Shown: positions 1-10,195 of the stretch, piece by piece
Layout of the letters: each line of letters begins with the position of its first letter
Numbering within the stretch: the stretch's first letter is position 1
Assembly (NCBI RefSeq): GCF_004209755.1
Contig: NZ_CP035913.1
Location: 2,480,001 to 2,544,000 of the forward strand
Direction: 5' to 3'
DNA from: Pseudoduganella lutea
GTDB taxonomy: Bacteria; Pseudomonadota; Gammaproteobacteria; Burkholderiales; Burkholderiaceae_D
Length of the DNA: 64,000 bases
Position numbers and translations under genes: made by a program
The notes under the pieces: generated by a model
The model's database searches: none
What the model was told of the DNA's origin: nothing
What the model saw: the letters and a program-made list of their open reading frames with translations, nothing else

Positions 1-754
1 CCACGATGTCGGGTACCGAGGGCTGGGTGAAATGGTCGTCGATCAGCGCGCGGTGCGCCTGCAGCTCGGAAGGACCGGCCTCGTCGCGCAGCGAGCGTCC
101 GAACATGCCCACCGCCTCGCGCAGCCCCGCCCCGGCCGTGGAGCCGACCAGGTCGGCCAGTTGCGGCAGCTCGGCCGCCGGCACATAGTGATCGGCCAGC
201 CGGCAATACATCGCGTCGGCCGCGCCGATCGTCAGCGCCGTCAGCGCCAGGTACACGCCCAGCTTGCCTGGCGCGTGGGACAGGAAATAGCTGCCGCCCA
301 CGTCGGGGAACAGGCCGATGTTCACCTCGGGCATTGCCAGCCGCGTGCGGTCGGTCACCACGCGCACGCTGCTGTGCGGCCCGCCCTGGGCGATGCCCAT
401 GCCGCCGCCCATCACCACGCCATCCATCAGGGCCACGTAGGGCTTGGGAAAGCAGTACACGAGGTAGTTCAGCGCATACTCCTCGGTAAAGAAATCCTCG
501 ATCTGCGCACTGCCGCCTTGCGGCGTCGCTGTACCGGCCGCATGGAAGAAGCGGATGTCGCCACCGGCGCACAGCGCCTTTTCGGTGGTGCTGCGGACGA
601 CGACGGCGGCAATGTCGCTGTCGTCGCGCCAGGCCAGCAACGTGCCGGTGATCGTGCGGATCATGTCGAGCGACAGCGAATTCAATGCCTTGGGTCGGTC
701 GAGCGTGATGAAGCCGGTGCCATTGCGCACCTTGGTATGGACGTGGTCGGTCAT
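1..754 (-). CDS. 3-hydroxyisobutyryl-CoA hydrolase / enoyl-CoA hydratase family protein (C-terminus outside window)
   Basis: A minus-strand frame starts at ATG 754 (MTDHVHTKVRNGTGFITLDR) and runs off the left edge, so about 251 residues are visible. The crotonase fold is clear: LDRPKALNSLS near residue 20, CAGGDIRFF near residue 70, the oxyanion-hole segment GGGMGIAQGG near residue 115, and MPEVNIGLFPDVGGSYFLS near residue 140. The YLVYCFPKPYVALMDG segment and the PDVGGSYFLS stretch are typical of 3-hydroxyisobutyryl-CoA hydrolases (valine catabolism) rather than ordinary enoyl-CoA hydratases. It lies downstream of hpf on the same strand but is separated from it by a terminator, so it is probably its own unit. 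The exact substrate cannot be fixed from sequence alone. Confidence 0.85.
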   Translation of the reverse strand, partial: MTDHVHTKVRNGTGFITLDRPKALNSLSLDMIRTITGTLLAWRDDSDIAAVVVRSTTEKALCAGGDIRFFHAAGTATPQGGSAQIEDFFTEEYALNYLVYCFPKPYVALMDGVVMGGGMGIAQGGPHSSVRVVTDRTRLAMPEVNIGLFPDVGGSYFLSHAPGKLGVYLALTALTIGAADAMYCRLADHYVPAAELPQLADLVGSTAGAGLREAVGMFGRSLRDEAGPSELQAHRALIDDHFTQPSVPDIV

Positions 755-898
755 GGTGTCTCGCATCGTTGTCGTTATTGGCCTCATTCTAGCCATGGAT
801 GCGGATCGTGTGGGTGTAAAAGGTGAACTGAAGAGGAACTGAAGGTGAACTGCCGTGAACTGCGGTGAACTGCCGGGATGCGGTGAGGTGCGGACGTA

Positions 899-922
899 AC
901 AAAGGGCGCATTGCGCGCCCTT
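899..922 (-). terminator. Rho-independent terminator after hpf
   Basis: Read on the minus strand, an 8-bp stem AAGGGCGC/GCGCCCTT with a 5-nt loop is followed by a short T-rich run (TGTTAC). It sits 40 bp past the hpf stop and would end the rpoN-hpf transcript. Confidence 0.65.
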
Positions 923-961
923 CTGTTGCAGCAGCCAGCCGGCTGCGACCTGCACCCGGCG

Positions 962-1318
962 TTATGCGGGTGACGCGGGAATCTCGATCTCGCTCAGGTG
1001 CTTGATGGTTTCATGATTATGATTTTGCACTTTATCCTTGTGCTTCATGACCTGCCGGTCCAGCTTGTCGATCAGCGAGTCGATGGCCGCATACAGGTCC
1101 TGCGCGACGCTTTCGACAAACACGGTCTTGCCCGACATGCGCAGGTTGATTTCCGCCTTCTGCCTTTTTTCTTTCTCGGTGAGATTATCTACACTCAGGA
1201 TCACACTTACATCGATCAGCTGATCGAAATGCCGTCTAACGCGTTCCAGCTTGTTCTGCACATACTCGCGAATGGCAGGGGTTACGTCGATATGGTGTCC
1301 ACTGATGGTCAGATTCAT
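962..1318 (-). CDS. hpf: Ribosome hibernation-promoting factor (HPF/YfiA family)
   Basis: 118 residues from ATG 1318 ([20 protein letters not shown]). This start is chosen because AGGAG lies 8 nt upstream; an upstream in-frame start would add eight residues unlike the family. The protein has the beta-alpha-beta S30AE fold of HPF/YfiA, with the basic helix [16 protein letters not shown] and the C-terminal [13 protein letters not shown]. It lacks the dimerisation domain of long HPF, so it is the short form that works with RMF-like factors or alone to inactivate 70S ribosomes in stationary phase. It sits 91 bp downstream of rpoN, the usual proteobacterial arrangement. The ptsN and hprK genes that often follow are absent here. 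Confidence 0.93.
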   Translation of the reverse strand: MNLTISGHHIDVTPAIREYVQNKLERVRRHFDQLIDVSVILSVDNLTEKEKRQKAEINLRMSGKTVFVESVAQDLYAAIDSLIDKLDRQVMKHKDKVQNHNHETIKHLSEIEIPASPA

Positions 1319-1409
1319 ACACACACTCCTAAAGAAGATCAATCCAGGTTCGTGCGGCTTCCGCCATCAAAATGCGGCGGCGCAGAGGAACCCATACACT
1401 ACAGATTGC

Positions 1410-2885
1410 TTACAAGGACTTGCGGAGGCTGACTGGGGGAATTTTCAATGCTTCGCGATATTTGGCAACAGTGCGTCGCGCAATCACCATGCCTTGTTCA
1501 CCCAGCATGTCCGCAATCTTACTGTCGGATAAAGGGTTCTTCGGGTCTTCGGCTCCTGTGAATTGCACGATCAGCGCCCGGATCGCAGTCGAGGAAGCTT
1601 CCCCACCAGCTTCGGTTGCGACGTGGCTGCCAAAAAAATACTTCAACTCAAACATGCCATGCGGGGTGAGCATATATTTTTGAGTTGTTACCCGAGAGAT
1701 AGTACTCTCGTGAAGACCCAGTGTATCAGCTATTTCACGCAACACAAGGGGTCTCATTGCCACCGCGCCATGCGAGAAAAAGTTCTTTTGCCGCTCGACG
1801 ATGGCCTGGGCCACGCGCAGGATCGTGTCAAAGCGCTGGCGCATATTCTTGATCAGCCACTTGGCTTCTTGCAGCTGCGCATTCATCTGCGTTTCGCCCT
1901 TGCCCTGTTTGAGCAGGCTGGCATACAGCGCATTCACGCGCAGGCGGGGCATCACGTCATTGTTGAGCGTGACGATCCAGCCATTGCGTCCTTTCCTCAC
2001 CACGACATCCGGTACGACATAGTCTGACACGTCGGCCGCGAAGGCGGCGCCCGGATGCGGATTGCACTGCCGAATCACCGCTTGCGCTTCGCGCAAGTCT
2101 TCATCGTCGCAATCGAGTGCCTTCTTCAGCTTGTTGAAGTCGCGCTGCGCAAACCACTGCAAGTGTTTTTCAACGATGCACAGCGCCATCCGCCGCGTGA
2201 CCAGCGGCACGCCCGGCATGCGGCGGATCTGCAGCGCCAGGCATTCGGAAGCGTTGCGCGCACCGATGCCGGCCGGATCAAAGCTCTGCAGCAGCTTCAG
2301 CGCGGTGCGCAATTCGTCGAACTCGATCTCCAGCTCTTCCGGCATGCGCGCATGGATATCTTCCAGGCTCTCCTCGAGGTAACCGTTATCGTCGAGCGCA
2401 TCGATGATCAGCTCCACCAGGGCGCGGTCGCGCGGCTCCAGCACCGTCACGCGCATCTGCTCCATCAGGTGTTCGCGCAGGCTGCGATGGCTTGCCTCGA
2501 GCTGGGGGCGGCCATCGTCGTCGTCCGGTCCCTTGCCACTGCCCGCACTGCTCCAGTCGGTATCGCCGGCACCGGGGTCGAGGCCTTCGCCTTCGCCGCC
2601 CTCGTAGGGCTCCGGTTCCGGGGCGGCCGGCGCATCCTGCGGCGGGCCGCCTTCGGGCGGCGCCTCGCCCGGCGCCTGCGTGGTGTTGATCGCCCCATCG
2701 CCCAGCAGGCGCACGGAACGGTCGAGCGGATCGTCGAGCCGCTCGAGCAGCGGATTATCGGTCAGCAGCTGTTCGAGTTCCTGGTGCAGCTCCAGCGTGG
2801 ACAATTGCAGCAGCCGGATCGACTGCTGCAATTGCGGCGTCAGCGCGAGGTGCTGGGAAGTGCGCAGTTGCAAGGACTGTTTCAT
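1410..2885 (-). CDS. rpoN: RNA polymerase sigma-54 factor
   Basis: 491 residues, full family length. Region I at the N-terminus is Gln/Leu rich ([20 protein letters not shown]) and binds activators and core polymerase. An acidic Pro/Gly-rich linker lies near residues 60-130. The core-binding domain follows, with a helix-turn-helix near residues 390-410 ([17 protein letters not shown]). The RpoN box [10 protein letters not shown] near residue 473 reads the -24 promoter element. It is encoded directly after lptB and before hpf, as in most beta- and gammaproteobacteria. It directs transcription of nitrogen, motility and other activator-dependent promoters. Confidence 0.97.
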   Translation of the reverse strand: MKQSLQLRTSQHLALTPQLQQSIRLLQLSTLELHQELEQLLTDNPLLERLDDPLDRSVRLLGDGAINTTQAPGEAPPEGGPPQDAPAAPEPEPYEGGEGEGLDPGAGDTDWSSAGSGKGPDDDDGRPQLEASHRSLREHLMEQMRVTVLEPRDRALVELIIDALDDNGYLEESLEDIHARMPEELEIEFDELRTALKLLQSFDPAGIGARNASECLALQIRRMPGVPLVTRRMALCIVEKHLQWFAQRDFNKLKKALDCDDEDLREAQAVIRQCNPHPGAAFAADVSDYVVPDVVVRKGRNGWIVTLNNDVMPRLRVNALYASLLKQGKGETQMNAQLQEAKWLIKNMRQRFDTILRVAQAIVERQKNFFSHGAVAMRPLVLREIADTLGLHESTISRVTTQKYMLTPHGMFELKYFFGSHVATEAGGEASSTAIRALIVQFTGAEDPKNPLSDSKIADMLGEQGMVIARRTVAKYREALKIPPVSLRKSL

Positions 2886-2970
2886 GGCTGTTTCATGGCT
2901 GCTGGTTCAAGACGGCTGGTTTATGCTCATTATCAGTGGAACAACGCGTGGCGCAACGCGGTCGACGCGG

Positions 2971-3732
2971 TTACATGCGGAAGTGCTCACCAAGATAGAC
3001 ACGGCGGACGGACTCGTCGGCGATGATGTCATCGGGCCGGCCGGAGGCCAGTACGCTGCCCTGATTGATGATATACGCCCGGTCGCAGATGCCCAGCGTT
3101 TCACGTACGTTATGATCCGTGATCAACACACCGATGCTGCGTTCCTTCAGGAAGCGCACGATGCGCTGGATCTCGATCACGGCGATCGGATCCACGCCGG
3201 CAAACGGTTCATCCAGCAGCACGAAGCGGGGATTGGTCGCCAGTGCGCGGGCGATCTCCACGCGGCGGCGCTCGCCACCGGACAGCGACAGCGCCGTGTT
3301 CTCGCGCAGCTTCTCGATCTGCAAATCGGCCAGCAGCGCATTCAGGCGCTTGTCGATCTCGGCCTTGCCGAGCGCCTTGCCGTCCACCTTCTGGAGCTCC
3401 AGCACGGCGCGGATATTTTCTTCCACGGTCAGCTTGCGGAACACCGATGCTTCCTGCGGCAGGTACGACAGGCCGAGGGTGGCGCGCTTGTGGATCGGCA
3501 GGCTGGAGATGTCGGTACCGTCGAGATCGATGGTGCCGGCGTCCGACGCCACCAGGCCCACGATCATGTAGAACGACGTGGTCTTGCCGGCACCGTTCGG
3601 GCCCAGCAGGCCCACCACTTCGCCGCAGGCCACCTGCAGGGACACGTCATGCACCACCTGGCGCTTGCCATAGCTCTTTTGCAATCCGCGCACGATCAGC
3701 GTGCTGCTGCAATCTTGCTGCTCGCGCGCCAT
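2971..3732 (-). CDS. lptB: LPS export ABC transporter ATP-binding protein LptB
   Basis: 253 residues. Walker A is GPNGAGKTT (about residues 43-51), the Q-loop lies near residue 92 ([14 protein letters not shown]), the signature is [15 protein letters not shown] (near 150), and Walker B is [14 protein letters not shown], followed by the H-loop ITDHNVRET. It is the cytoplasmic ATPase that powers LptFG extraction of lipopolysaccharide from the inner membrane. It begins directly at the lptA stop with no gap, so translation is probably coupled. The N-terminus carries about ten extra residues before the ABC fold, and the exact start could be slightly downstream. Confidence 0.96.
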   Translation of the reverse strand: MAREQQDCSSTLIVRGLQKSYGKRQVVHDVSLQVACGEVVGLLGPNGAGKTTSFYMIVGLVASDAGTIDLDGTDISSLPIHKRATLGLSYLPQEASVFRKLTVEENIRAVLELQKVDGKALGKAEIDKRLNALLADLQIEKLRENTALSLSGGERRRVEIARALATNPRFVLLDEPFAGVDPIAVIEIQRIVRFLKERSIGVLITDHNVRETLGICDRAYIINQGSVLASGRPDDIIADESVRRVYLGEHFRM

Positions 3733-4326
3733 CTAGTTCCCCGCTGCCGGCGCGGCCGGCGGTTGCGTGGTGGCGGGAGTCGATGCGGGAGCCGGCGCCG
3801 TGCGCTTCGGCTGGATCACCATCGTGCCGCGGCCGGCGCCCGGCTTGTCGGTGCCCGTGCTGGAATTGCGCACGCTGAAGAACTCGCGGCGGCTGTCGTA
3901 CGAAATGAACTCGCCTTCCACCTCGTCGCTCGGCTTCGTGCCTTCGAGGCGGCGGATCTTGGCCTTCGAATACATCTTCACCAGTTCGGCCTTTTCGTCG
4001 TATTCGATGCGGTCCGCTTCGCCTTCCATCCACTGGTCGCCTTCACCGTCGCGCTTCTGGCGGAACGCCACCTTCTTGCCGCCGCCGGTCAGCGTGGCCA
4101 GCTGGTAGCCGTCCGGCGTGTAGGTCACCACGGCCTTGTCGGCCTTCATCCGCAGCGTGCCACGCGTGAGCGTCACGTCGCCGGTGAACGTGTAGACCTG
4201 CTTCACGTCGTCCGCATCGAGGCGGCCATAGTTGATCTCGGTGGGCTTGTACGAGTCTGCCTTTTCGGCGGCGGCAAAGCCCGCCGCGCCCAGCAGCAGC
4301 AGCGCCGACAATATGAGTCTCTTCAT
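3733..4326 (-). CDS. lptA: Periplasmic LPS transport protein LptA
   Basis: 197 residues. A Sec signal peptide (MKRLILSALLLLGAAGFAAA) is followed by the OstA/LptA beta-jellyroll (YTFTGDVTLTRGTLRMKADKAVV to about residue 150), then a Pro/Ala/Thr-rich C-terminal tail of about 30 residues. LptA polymerises into the periplasmic bridge that carries LPS from LptC to LptD. It lies between lptC (31-bp gap) and lptB (no gap). The low-complexity tail is longer than in E. coli but common in this family of bacteria. Confidence 0.93.
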   Translation of the reverse strand: MKRLILSALLLLGAAGFAAAEKADSYKPTEINYGRLDADDVKQVYTFTGDVTLTRGTLRMKADKAVVTYTPDGYQLATLTGGGKKVAFRQKRDGEGDQWMEGEADRIEYDEKAELVKMYSKAKIRRLEGTKPSDEVEGEFISYDSRREFFSVRNSSTGTDKPGAGRGTMVIQPKRTAPAPASTPATTQPPAAPAAGN

Positions 4327-4357
4327 CTTCGATTCCTATCTGCGATTCTTGTTTGCT

Positions 4358-4951
4358 TCACTGCCGCGCACGGGGCGGATACACGATGGTGCCCTGGCCG
4401 AGCTGCAACTGGCGCGTGGCATTGTTGGCCTTCATGCCAACGCCGGTGGCGGTCGCGCCGCCACTCTGCATGCGCACCGGCCGGTCCGTTTCCATGCGGT
4501 CCTCGTCCGGATAGATCGTCAACAGCTCGGTGGCCAGGTGCATTTCCCGCGCGGCGGGTGACGCTGTCCTGTGGATGTTCACGTTCTTCGTCAGCGTCAC
4601 GCGCGTATTGTCCTCGTCGACCCGTGCATGCTCGGCGCGGATATCCATCGGCGGCTTGTCGCCGGAAATGCTGCGCACCACGGGCTTGTCGATCTCCGAC
4701 GAATCGTCGGACGGCCGGTGCGTCAGCTTGTCACCCGAGATGATGTAGCTGGGCTGCCCCGTCTCCGACATGCGCACGAACGAAAAGCGCTCCACGATGT
4801 AGTCGGGCTCGTCGACCTTGATGCCGGCTTCCATTTCCCCGCCGGCCCGGTTCATCAGCTCGAGCAGCCAGAACGAGCCCAGCGCGCCGAGCAGCGCGAG
4901 GACCATGCCGATCGACAGCCGGTAGCGGTGTGCTGTTCGCTGGTTACGCAT
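4358..4951 (-). CDS. lptC: LPS export system protein LptC
   Basis: 197 residues. There is a single N-terminal membrane anchor (YRLSIGMVLALLGALGSFWLL, residues 10-30) and a periplasmic LptC jellyroll containing YIVERFSFVRMSETGQPSYI and the repeated beta strands typical of DUF1239/LptC. It receives LPS from the LptB2FG transporter and passes it to LptA. It is located 25 bp downstream of kdsC in the same operon. Sequence conservation in this family is low, so the call rests on topology and on position between kdsC and lptA. Confidence 0.92.
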   Translation of the reverse strand: MRNQRTAHRYRLSIGMVLALLGALGSFWLLELMNRAGGEMEAGIKVDEPDYIVERFSFVRMSETGQPSYIISGDKLTHRPSDDSSEIDKPVVRSISGDKPPMDIRAEHARVDEDNTRVTLTKNVNIHRTASPAAREMHLATELLTIYPDEDRMETDRPVRMQSGGATATGVGMKANNATRQLQLGQGTIVYPPRARQ

Positions 4952-4976
4952 CCTGTCTCCCTGTAGACGTCAGCGC

Positions 4977-5516
4977 TCAGGCCAGGAACTGGGCCATGAC
5001 ACGCTCGTAATTGCCCTGCGCGCGCAGCACGAATTCACAGATTTCGCGCACCGCGCCATGGCCGCCGCGGTGCTGCGTCACGTGGTGCACGCGCGCCAGT
5101 ACTTCCGGCCGGGCATTCGGCACGGCCACCGCGAAACCGGCGCGCGACAGGATCGGAATGTCGACCACGTCGTCGCCGATGAAGGCCACCTGTTCCTCAG
5201 TGAGGTTCAACTGGTCCAGCAGCGCCTTGAACGGCGTGAGCTTGTCATGGCCGCCCTGGTGCACGAACTCGATCGCCAGGTCCCTGGCGCGGGCCGCCAC
5301 CTGCGGCGAACGGCGCGCACTGATGATACCGGTGAGCACACCGGATTCCTGCAGCAGCTTGATGCCCAGGCCATCCTGCACGTTGAACGTCTTGAACGCT
5401 TCGCCCTCGGCACCGTAGTGCAGGCCGCCATCGGTCAGCACGCCATCGACGTCGAAGATGAACAGCTTGACCTTCGCGGCCCGTTCGAGGTTGGCCACGT
5501 CATATGTTTCACTCAT
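4977..5516 (-). CDS. kdsC: 3-deoxy-D-manno-octulosonate 8-phosphate phosphatase KdsC
   Basis: 179 residues, HAD superfamily subfamily C0 without a cap. Motif I is FDVDGVLTDG (near residue 21) with the two catalytic Asp residues, motif II is the SAR in GIISARRS, and motif IV is FIGDDVVDIPIL. It dephosphorylates KDO-8-phosphate to KDO for the LPS inner core. Its ATG overlaps the kdsD stop (TGATG), so the two are translationally coupled. KDO phosphatase and arabinose-5-phosphate isomerase commonly adjoin in this order. Confidence 0.95.
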   Translation of the reverse strand: MSETYDVANLERAAKVKLFIFDVDGVLTDGGLHYGAEGEAFKTFNVQDGLGIKLLQESGVLTGIISARRSPQVAARARDLAIEFVHQGGHDKLTPFKALLDQLNLTEEQVAFIGDDVVDIPILSRAGFAVAVPNARPEVLARVHHVTQHRGGHGAVREICEFVLRAQGNYERVMAQFLA

Positions 5517-6538
5517 CAGATCACCTTTGCACGGGTCAGGTCATGGATGTGCAGCGCGCCGACCAGCGTGCCCGCGTCGTCGACCACCAGCATCTGGTTG
5601 ATGCGGTGCTCTTCCATCACGGCCACGGCATCGACGGCCAGCTTGTCGGGGCCGATGGTACGCGGATTCGCGTGCATCACGTCGCCGATGACGACCTTGC
5701 CGAAATCCTGCACCTTGTCGATCAGGCGGCGCAGATCGCCGTCCGTGAACACGCCCACCGGCCGGTATTGCGCGTCGACCACCGCCGTCATGCCCATGCC
5801 TTTTTGCGTGATCTCCATCAGCGCGTCCGGCAGACGCGTATCGGCCGTGACGGCGGGAATCGCCGCCCCGTGGCGCATCACGTCGCGCACGTGCGTCAGC
5901 AGGCGGCGGCCCAGCGCCCCGCCCGGGTGCGAGCGGGCGAAGTCCTCTTCCTTGAAACCGCGCAGGTCCAGCAGCGCCACGGCGATCGCATCGCCCAGCG
6001 CCAGTGTCACGGTCGTCGACGCCGTTGGCGCCAGGTTCATCGGGCAGGCTTCCTTTGCCACCGACACGTCCAGGTGCACGTCCGCCAGCTTCGCCAGGCT
6101 CGATTCCGGCTTGCCCGTCATCGAGATCACCATGCCGCCCATGCGCTTGACCACGGGGAGGATCGCCATCAGCTCGGTGCTTTCGCCCGAGTATGAAATG
6201 GCGATGAACGCATCGTCCGGCGTAACCATGCCCAGGTCGCCGTGCGCCGCTTCGGCCGGGTGCACGAACAGCGCCGGGGTGCCGGTGGACGCCAGCGTGG
6301 CGGCAATCTTGCGCCCGATATGGCCGGATTTGCCAATGCCGGACACGACAACGCGGCCCTTGCAGTTCAGCAGCAGCGAGACGGCTTTCCCCACGCTCTC
6401 ATCCGTTGCCAGGCGGGCATGCAGCGCGATCAGCGCGTCGGCCTCGATTTGCAGGGCTTCGCGCGCCAGCTCCAGCGCGCGGCTTGCGGTCGTTGCATCA
6501 AAAGCTTTCAGCATTGTTTTTTCATGGGTTACACTCAT
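5516..6538 (-). CDS. kdsD: D-arabinose 5-phosphate isomerase KdsD
   Basis: 340 residues from ATG 6538 (MSVTHEKTMLKAFDATTASR). The frame stays open further upstream, but that stretch overlaps the divergent antiporter promoter and start, and has no family match. The SIS domain (residues about 40-180) carries VVVSGIGKSGHIGRKIAATL and the SYSGESTE sugar-phosphate loop. Two CBS domains follow (about 215-340, ending LVGALHIHDLTRAKVI). It converts ribulose 5-phosphate to arabinose 5-phosphate, the first committed precursor of KDO. It is the first gene of the kdsD-kdsC-lptCAB block; a possible -10 (TATACT) lies close to the start codon. Confidence 0.95.
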   Translation of the reverse strand: MSVTHEKTMLKAFDATTASRALELAREALQIEADALIALHARLATDESVGKAVSLLLNCKGRVVVSGIGKSGHIGRKIAATLASTGTPALFVHPAEAAHGDLGMVTPDDAFIAISYSGESTELMAILPVVKRMGGMVISMTGKPESSLAKLADVHLDVSVAKEACPMNLAPTASTTVTLALGDAIAVALLDLRGFKEEDFARSHPGGALGRRLLTHVRDVMRHGAAIPAVTADTRLPDALMEITQKGMGMTAVVDAQYRPVGVFTDGDLRRLIDKVQDFGKVVIGDVMHANPRTIGPDKLAVDAVAVMEEHRINQMLVVDDAGTLVGALHIHDLTRAKVI

Positions 6539-6648
6539 GGCCGAAAGTATAGCCGAATTGGGAAAGCAAAAAACTTGCCAGATGTTACAAACTCCGCACG
6601 CGCGCAGCATCTCCTCCTCCCGCCCCTGGCCATTATTGGCGCTCTCCC

Positions 6649-8622
6649 GTGTTCTCGCCCCTTGAACTGACTCTCGTTCTGCTAGGCAGTGCCGTGCTGG
6701 GCGTGGTGGCATTCCGCATGCTCCACCTGCCGCCCATGCTCGGCTACCTAGCCGTGGGCATCCTGATCGGCCCGAACGCGCTGGGGCTTGCCGAGGAGAG
6801 TCACGCCACCCATGCGCTGGCCGAATTCGGCGTGGTCTTCCTGATGTTCTCGATCGGGCTCGAATTCTCGCTGCCGAAACTGAAATCGATGCGCGGCGAC
6901 GTATTCGGCCTGGGCATGGCCCAGGTGGTGCTGACGATCGTGGCCACCATGGCCTTCGGCTGGGTGATCGCCAGCGCGCTGCCGCCGGCCATCCACATTT
7001 CCTGGCAGGCCGCGTTCGCGCTGGGCGGCGCGCTGGCCATGTCGTCCACGGCGATCGTCGTCAAGATGCTCACCGAGCGGCTGGAACTGGAATCGGAGCA
7101 TGGCCGCAAGATCATCGGCATCCTGCTGTTCCAGGATATCGCCGTGGTGCCCCTGCTGATCCTGATTCCCGCGCTGGCGAAGAATCCGGACAACCTGGCG
7201 GCCACGCTGGGCTGGGCGGCGCTCAAGGCCGTGCTGGTGCTGGTGCTGCTGCTGTTCTTCGGCCAGAAGCTGATGCGCGGCTGGTTCACGGTGGTGGTCA
7301 AGCGCCGCTCGCAGGAACTGTTCATGCTGAACCTGCTGCTGGTAACGCTGGGCGCGGCGTGGATCACCGAGCGTGCCGGCCTGTCGCTGGCGCTGGGCGC
7401 CTTCCTGGCCGGCATGCTGATCTCCGAGACGGAATACAAGCACCAGGTGGAAGAAGACATCAAGCCTTTCCGCGACGTGCTCCTTGGCCTGTTCTTCATC
7501 ACCATCGGCATGCTGCTGAACGTGCGCGTGGTGCTGGACAACTGGTGGCTCGTGCTGGCGCTGCTGGTCTTGCCCGTGCTGATGAAGTTCGCGCTGATCG
7601 CCGGCCTGGCCAAGCTGTTCGGCTCCTCGGACGGCGTGTCGATGCGCACCGGCCTGGCCCTGGCGCAGGCCGGCGAATTCGGCTTCGTGCTGCTGAACGT
7701 GGTCGGCGGCATGGAACTCGTCGATCCGTTCGTGGTCCAGGTGGTGCTGGCATCGATGGTGCTGTCGATGCTGGCGGCGCCGTTCCTCATCGAGCAGTCC
7801 GACAGGCTGGTGCTGAAATTCTCCAGCAACGAATGGATGATGCAGTCGCTGAACCTCACGCAGCTCGCGGCCCGCACGATGTCCGCGCAACAGCACGTGA
7901 TCGTGGCCGGCTTTGGCCGCAGCGGCCAGAGCCTGGCCACGCTGCTGCAGGAAGAAGGCATTCCCTACCAGGCGCTGGACCTCGACCCCACCCGCGTGCA
8001 GGAAGCCCGCTCGGCCGGCGCCAGCGTGTCGTATGGCGACGCGGCGCGCCGCGAAAGCCTCATTGCGGCCGGCATCTACCGCGCCAGCGCGCTGGTGATC
8101 ACGTATGCCAGCACGCCGTCGGCGCTGAAGGTGCTGCACCTCGTGCACGAGCTGGCACCCACGCTACCGGTGATCGTGCGCAGCCACGACGACTCCGACC
8201 TGGACCGCCTGAAGGCGGCCGGCGCCACCGAGGTGGTGCCCGAACTGATGGAGGGCAGCCTGATGCTGGCCTCGCACGCGCTGGTGATGCTGGGCGTTCC
8301 GCTGCGCAGGGTGGTGCACCGCGTGCAGGCCGCCCGCGAGGAACGCTACGCCTCGCTGCGCGGCTACTTCCACGGCATCAGCGATGTCGGCGACGACGCC
8401 GAAACGGCGCGGCTGCACACGGTGACGCTGACGCAGGCATCGAACTGCGTGGGCCGCACCGTGGGCGACATCGACGTGGACGGTGCCGAGATCATGGCGG
8501 TCCGGCGCGGCAGGGAACGGCTCGACGCCGGCGCGGACATGGTGCTGGAAGCGGGTGACGTGGTGGTCCTGCGCGGCAATGCGCAGGCGGTGGCGCGCGC
8601 CGAACAGCTGCTGCTGGGTTGA
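6649..8622 (+). CDS. Kef-type monovalent cation:proton antiporter (CPA2) with TrkA-N domain
   Basis: 657 residues from GTG 6649. About 12 hydrophobic helices span residues 5-385, including [18 protein letters not shown] and the ion-binding [11 protein letters not shown] and [14 protein letters not shown] regions of CPA2 exchangers. A Rossmann TrkA-N domain follows ([17 protein letters not shown], near residue 417), then a TrkA-C domain at the end (about 570-657, with [15 protein letters not shown]). It resembles KefB/KefC or YbaL potassium efflux antiporters gated by a nucleotide. It is divergent from kdsD across 110 bp and 8 bp upstream of the ynfA-like gene. KefB, KefC and YbaL cannot be told apart here. 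Confidence 0.93.
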   Translation: MFSPLELTLVLLGSAVLGVVAFRMLHLPPMLGYLAVGILIGPNALGLAEESHATHALAEFGVVFLMFSIGLEFSLPKLKSMRGDVFGLGMAQVVLTIVATMAFGWVIASALPPAIHISWQAAFALGGALAMSSTAIVVKMLTERLELESEHGRKIIGILLFQDIAVVPLLILIPALAKNPDNLAATLGWAALKAVLVLVLLLFFGQKLMRGWFTVVVKRRSQELFMLNLLLVTLGAAWITERAGLSLALGAFLAGMLISETEYKHQVEEDIKPFRDVLLGLFFITIGMLLNVRVVLDNWWLVLALLVLPVLMKFALIAGLAKLFGSSDGVSMRTGLALAQAGEFGFVLLNVVGGMELVDPFVVQVVLASMVLSMLAAPFLIEQSDRLVLKFSSNEWMMQSLNLTQLAARTMSAQQHVIVAGFGRSGQSLATLLQEEGIPYQALDLDPTRVQEARSAGASVSYGDAARRESLIAAGIYRASALVITYASTPSALKVLHLVHELAPTLPVIVRSHDDSDLDRLKAAGATEVVPELMEGSLMLASHALVMLGVPLRRVVHRVQAAREERYASLRGYFHGISDVGDDAETARLHTVTLTQASNCVGRTVGDIDVDGAEIMAVRRGRERLDAGADMVLEAGDVVVLRGNAQAVARAEQLLLG

Positions 8623-8630
8623 CCGTGGAG

Positions 8631-8954
8631 ATGCTGCGCCTGTCGCTGCTGTTCGCCGTCACGGCCGTCGCCGAGATCGTCGGCTGCTACCTGCCCTGGC
8701 TCGTGCTGAAGGGCGGCCGTTCGGCGTGGCTGCTCATACCGGCCGCCGCTTCGCTGGCCCTGTTTGCCTGGCTGCTCACGCTGCACCCTGCGGCTGCGGG
8801 CCGAACCTATGCGGCATACGGAGGAATGTACATCGCGGTGGCGCTGCTGTGGCTGCGCTTCGTGGACGGCATTGCGCTGACGCGCTGGGATGCGCTGGGC
8901 GCCGCCCTCGCGCTGGGCGGCATGGCCGTCATCGCGCTGCAGCCGCGCGGCTAG
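8631..8954 (+). CDS. YnfA/UPF0060 family small membrane protein
   Basis: 107 residues from ATG 8631. In-frame TTG 8619 and GTG 8625 would overlap or abut the antiporter stop, and [20 protein letters not shown] matches the usual N-terminus of the family. Four hydrophobic helices are visible; the conserved features are [31 protein letters not shown] and the closing [16 protein letters not shown]. The family is related to small multidrug-resistance-like transporters, but its function here is unknown. Its TAG stop overlaps the TAG stop of the convergent Sel1 gene in a shared CTAG. Confidence 0.9.
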   Translation: MLRLSLLFAVTAVAEIVGCYLPWLVLKGGRSAWLLIPAAASLALFAWLLTLHPAAAGRTYAAYGGMYIAVALLWLRFVDGIALTRWDALGAALALGGMAVIALQPRG

Positions 8955-10027
8955 TTCGCTGCCGGCGCATCGGCGCGCCCGAGGATCGTGCTGGCGGCGC
9001 GCCGGTCTTCCGGCAGGCCGGCACCCTTGTCGTACAGGCTCACCAGCGCGCGCTTGGCTTCGGAGCTGCCGCTGGCCGCGGCCCTCGCGTAGAGCGCGAA
9101 GGCCTTCGTGTGATCCTGCGCGACGCCCGCTCCCCGTTCATAGCAGCGCGCCAGCATCAGGCGGGCCGGCATTTCGCCGCGTTCGGCGGCACGCTCGAGC
9201 AGCGCGATCGTGCCCGCATCGACGGCGCCGCGCTGGATCTGCAGCCACGCCAGCTGGGTCTGGGCCTGCGGGTGATCCTGCTGCGCCGCCTTGAGCAGCC
9301 ATTCCTCGCCGGCCGCTTCATTCTTCGTGACACCTTCGCCACGCAGCAGCAGGAAGCCATATGTCGCCTGCGCGTTCGCGGCGCCCTGTTCCGCGGCCTG
9401 CTCGATCCAGCGCACACCATCGGCCTTGTCCTGGGCCATGCCGCGGCCGTGGAACAGCATCATCCCGAGGATCTCCATCGCCTGCGTATTGCCGCCGTCC
9501 GCCGCCTTGCGCAGCCACCAGGCGCCCTGCTCCTGATTGTGCGGATCGTTCGAGCCATGCGCGGTGGTCATGTACCGCTTCGCCATCCGCAACGCGGCCG
9601 CCGCATCGCCGCCCTCGGCCGCCTGGCGGTCGGCCTCGAGCGCGGCCGCCACGGCCGCCGGGTCGGACGCCTTTTTTTCCAGCGTCCATACGTACTGCAT
9701 CTTCATCCATGCCGCCTGCGGCTTGCCGTCCTGCGTGGCAGGCACGAAGCGGCATTTCATGATGCCGTCGCGGGCAGCCATGTCGAGCATCGGGAAACCG
9801 CTGGATTTGACGATCCTGGAATCCGTCACCGCACCGGCTTCGCTGATCTTGAATGCCAGTGTGACCTTGCCCTGCTGCGCCTGCCGTAACGCCTCCTTGG
9901 GCCAGACGGGCTTGTCGCAGGTATTGAAATCGGCGACGGCAGGCGTGGTGGCGGCCACGGCGGGCGCGGCGCACAGGGCCGCGGCGATGATGGATACGGA
10001 CGTGCGGGCAAGGCGGGTCAGGGGCAT
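8951..10027 (-). CDS. Secreted TonB C-terminal-domain protein with Sel1 repeats (paralogue 1)
   Basis: 358 residues from ATG 10027, chosen for the CGGAG 6-10 nt upstream and the signal peptide right after it ([20 protein letters not shown]). Residues about 35-115 form a TonB_C-type fold ([20 protein letters not shown], then [19 protein letters not shown]). After it come five or so Sel1/TPR-like repeats of 36 residues ([38 protein letters not shown]). TonB_C folds bind the TonB box of outer-membrane receptors, while Sel1 repeats mediate protein contacts. A TonB_C domain at the N-terminus without a membrane anchor suggests a periplasmic adaptor rather than a true TonB. It is the last of three tandem paralogues. 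Confidence 0.82.
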   Translation of the reverse strand: MPLTRLARTSVSIIAAALCAAPAVAATTPAVADFNTCDKPVWPKEALRQAQQGKVTLAFKISEAGAVTDSRIVKSSGFPMLDMAARDGIMKCRFVPATQDGKPQAAWMKMQYVWTLEKKASDPAAVAAALEADRQAAEGGDAAAALRMAKRYMTTAHGSNDPHNQEQGAWWLRKAADGGNTQAMEILGMMLFHGRGMAQDKADGVRWIEQAAEQGAANAQATYGFLLLRGEGVTKNEAAGEEWLLKAAQQDHPQAQTQLAWLQIQRGAVDAGTIALLERAAERGEMPARLMLARCYERGAGVAQDHTKAFALYARAAASGSSEAKRALVSLYDKGAGLPEDRRAASTILGRADAPAAN

Positions 10028-10195
10028 GGAATCTCCGTGATGGCGGTAATGGATCGAGCGGCATGGTTGTCTTCGATGCACGCATGTTACCGTCAACGGA
10101 GCCAGCCCTGGGAATCGTTTTTCACTTTCAAAACAATAGCTTGCAGGACCAAGGCGGGTCGGAAAGCAGTCCCCCGGGGCCGACGTGGCCTGCAA

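Noticed and set aside
2680..4743. 687-residue plus-strand frame across rpoN, lptB, lptA and lptC
   Set aside because: Antisense to four confidently identified genes; no RBS and no recognisable motif.
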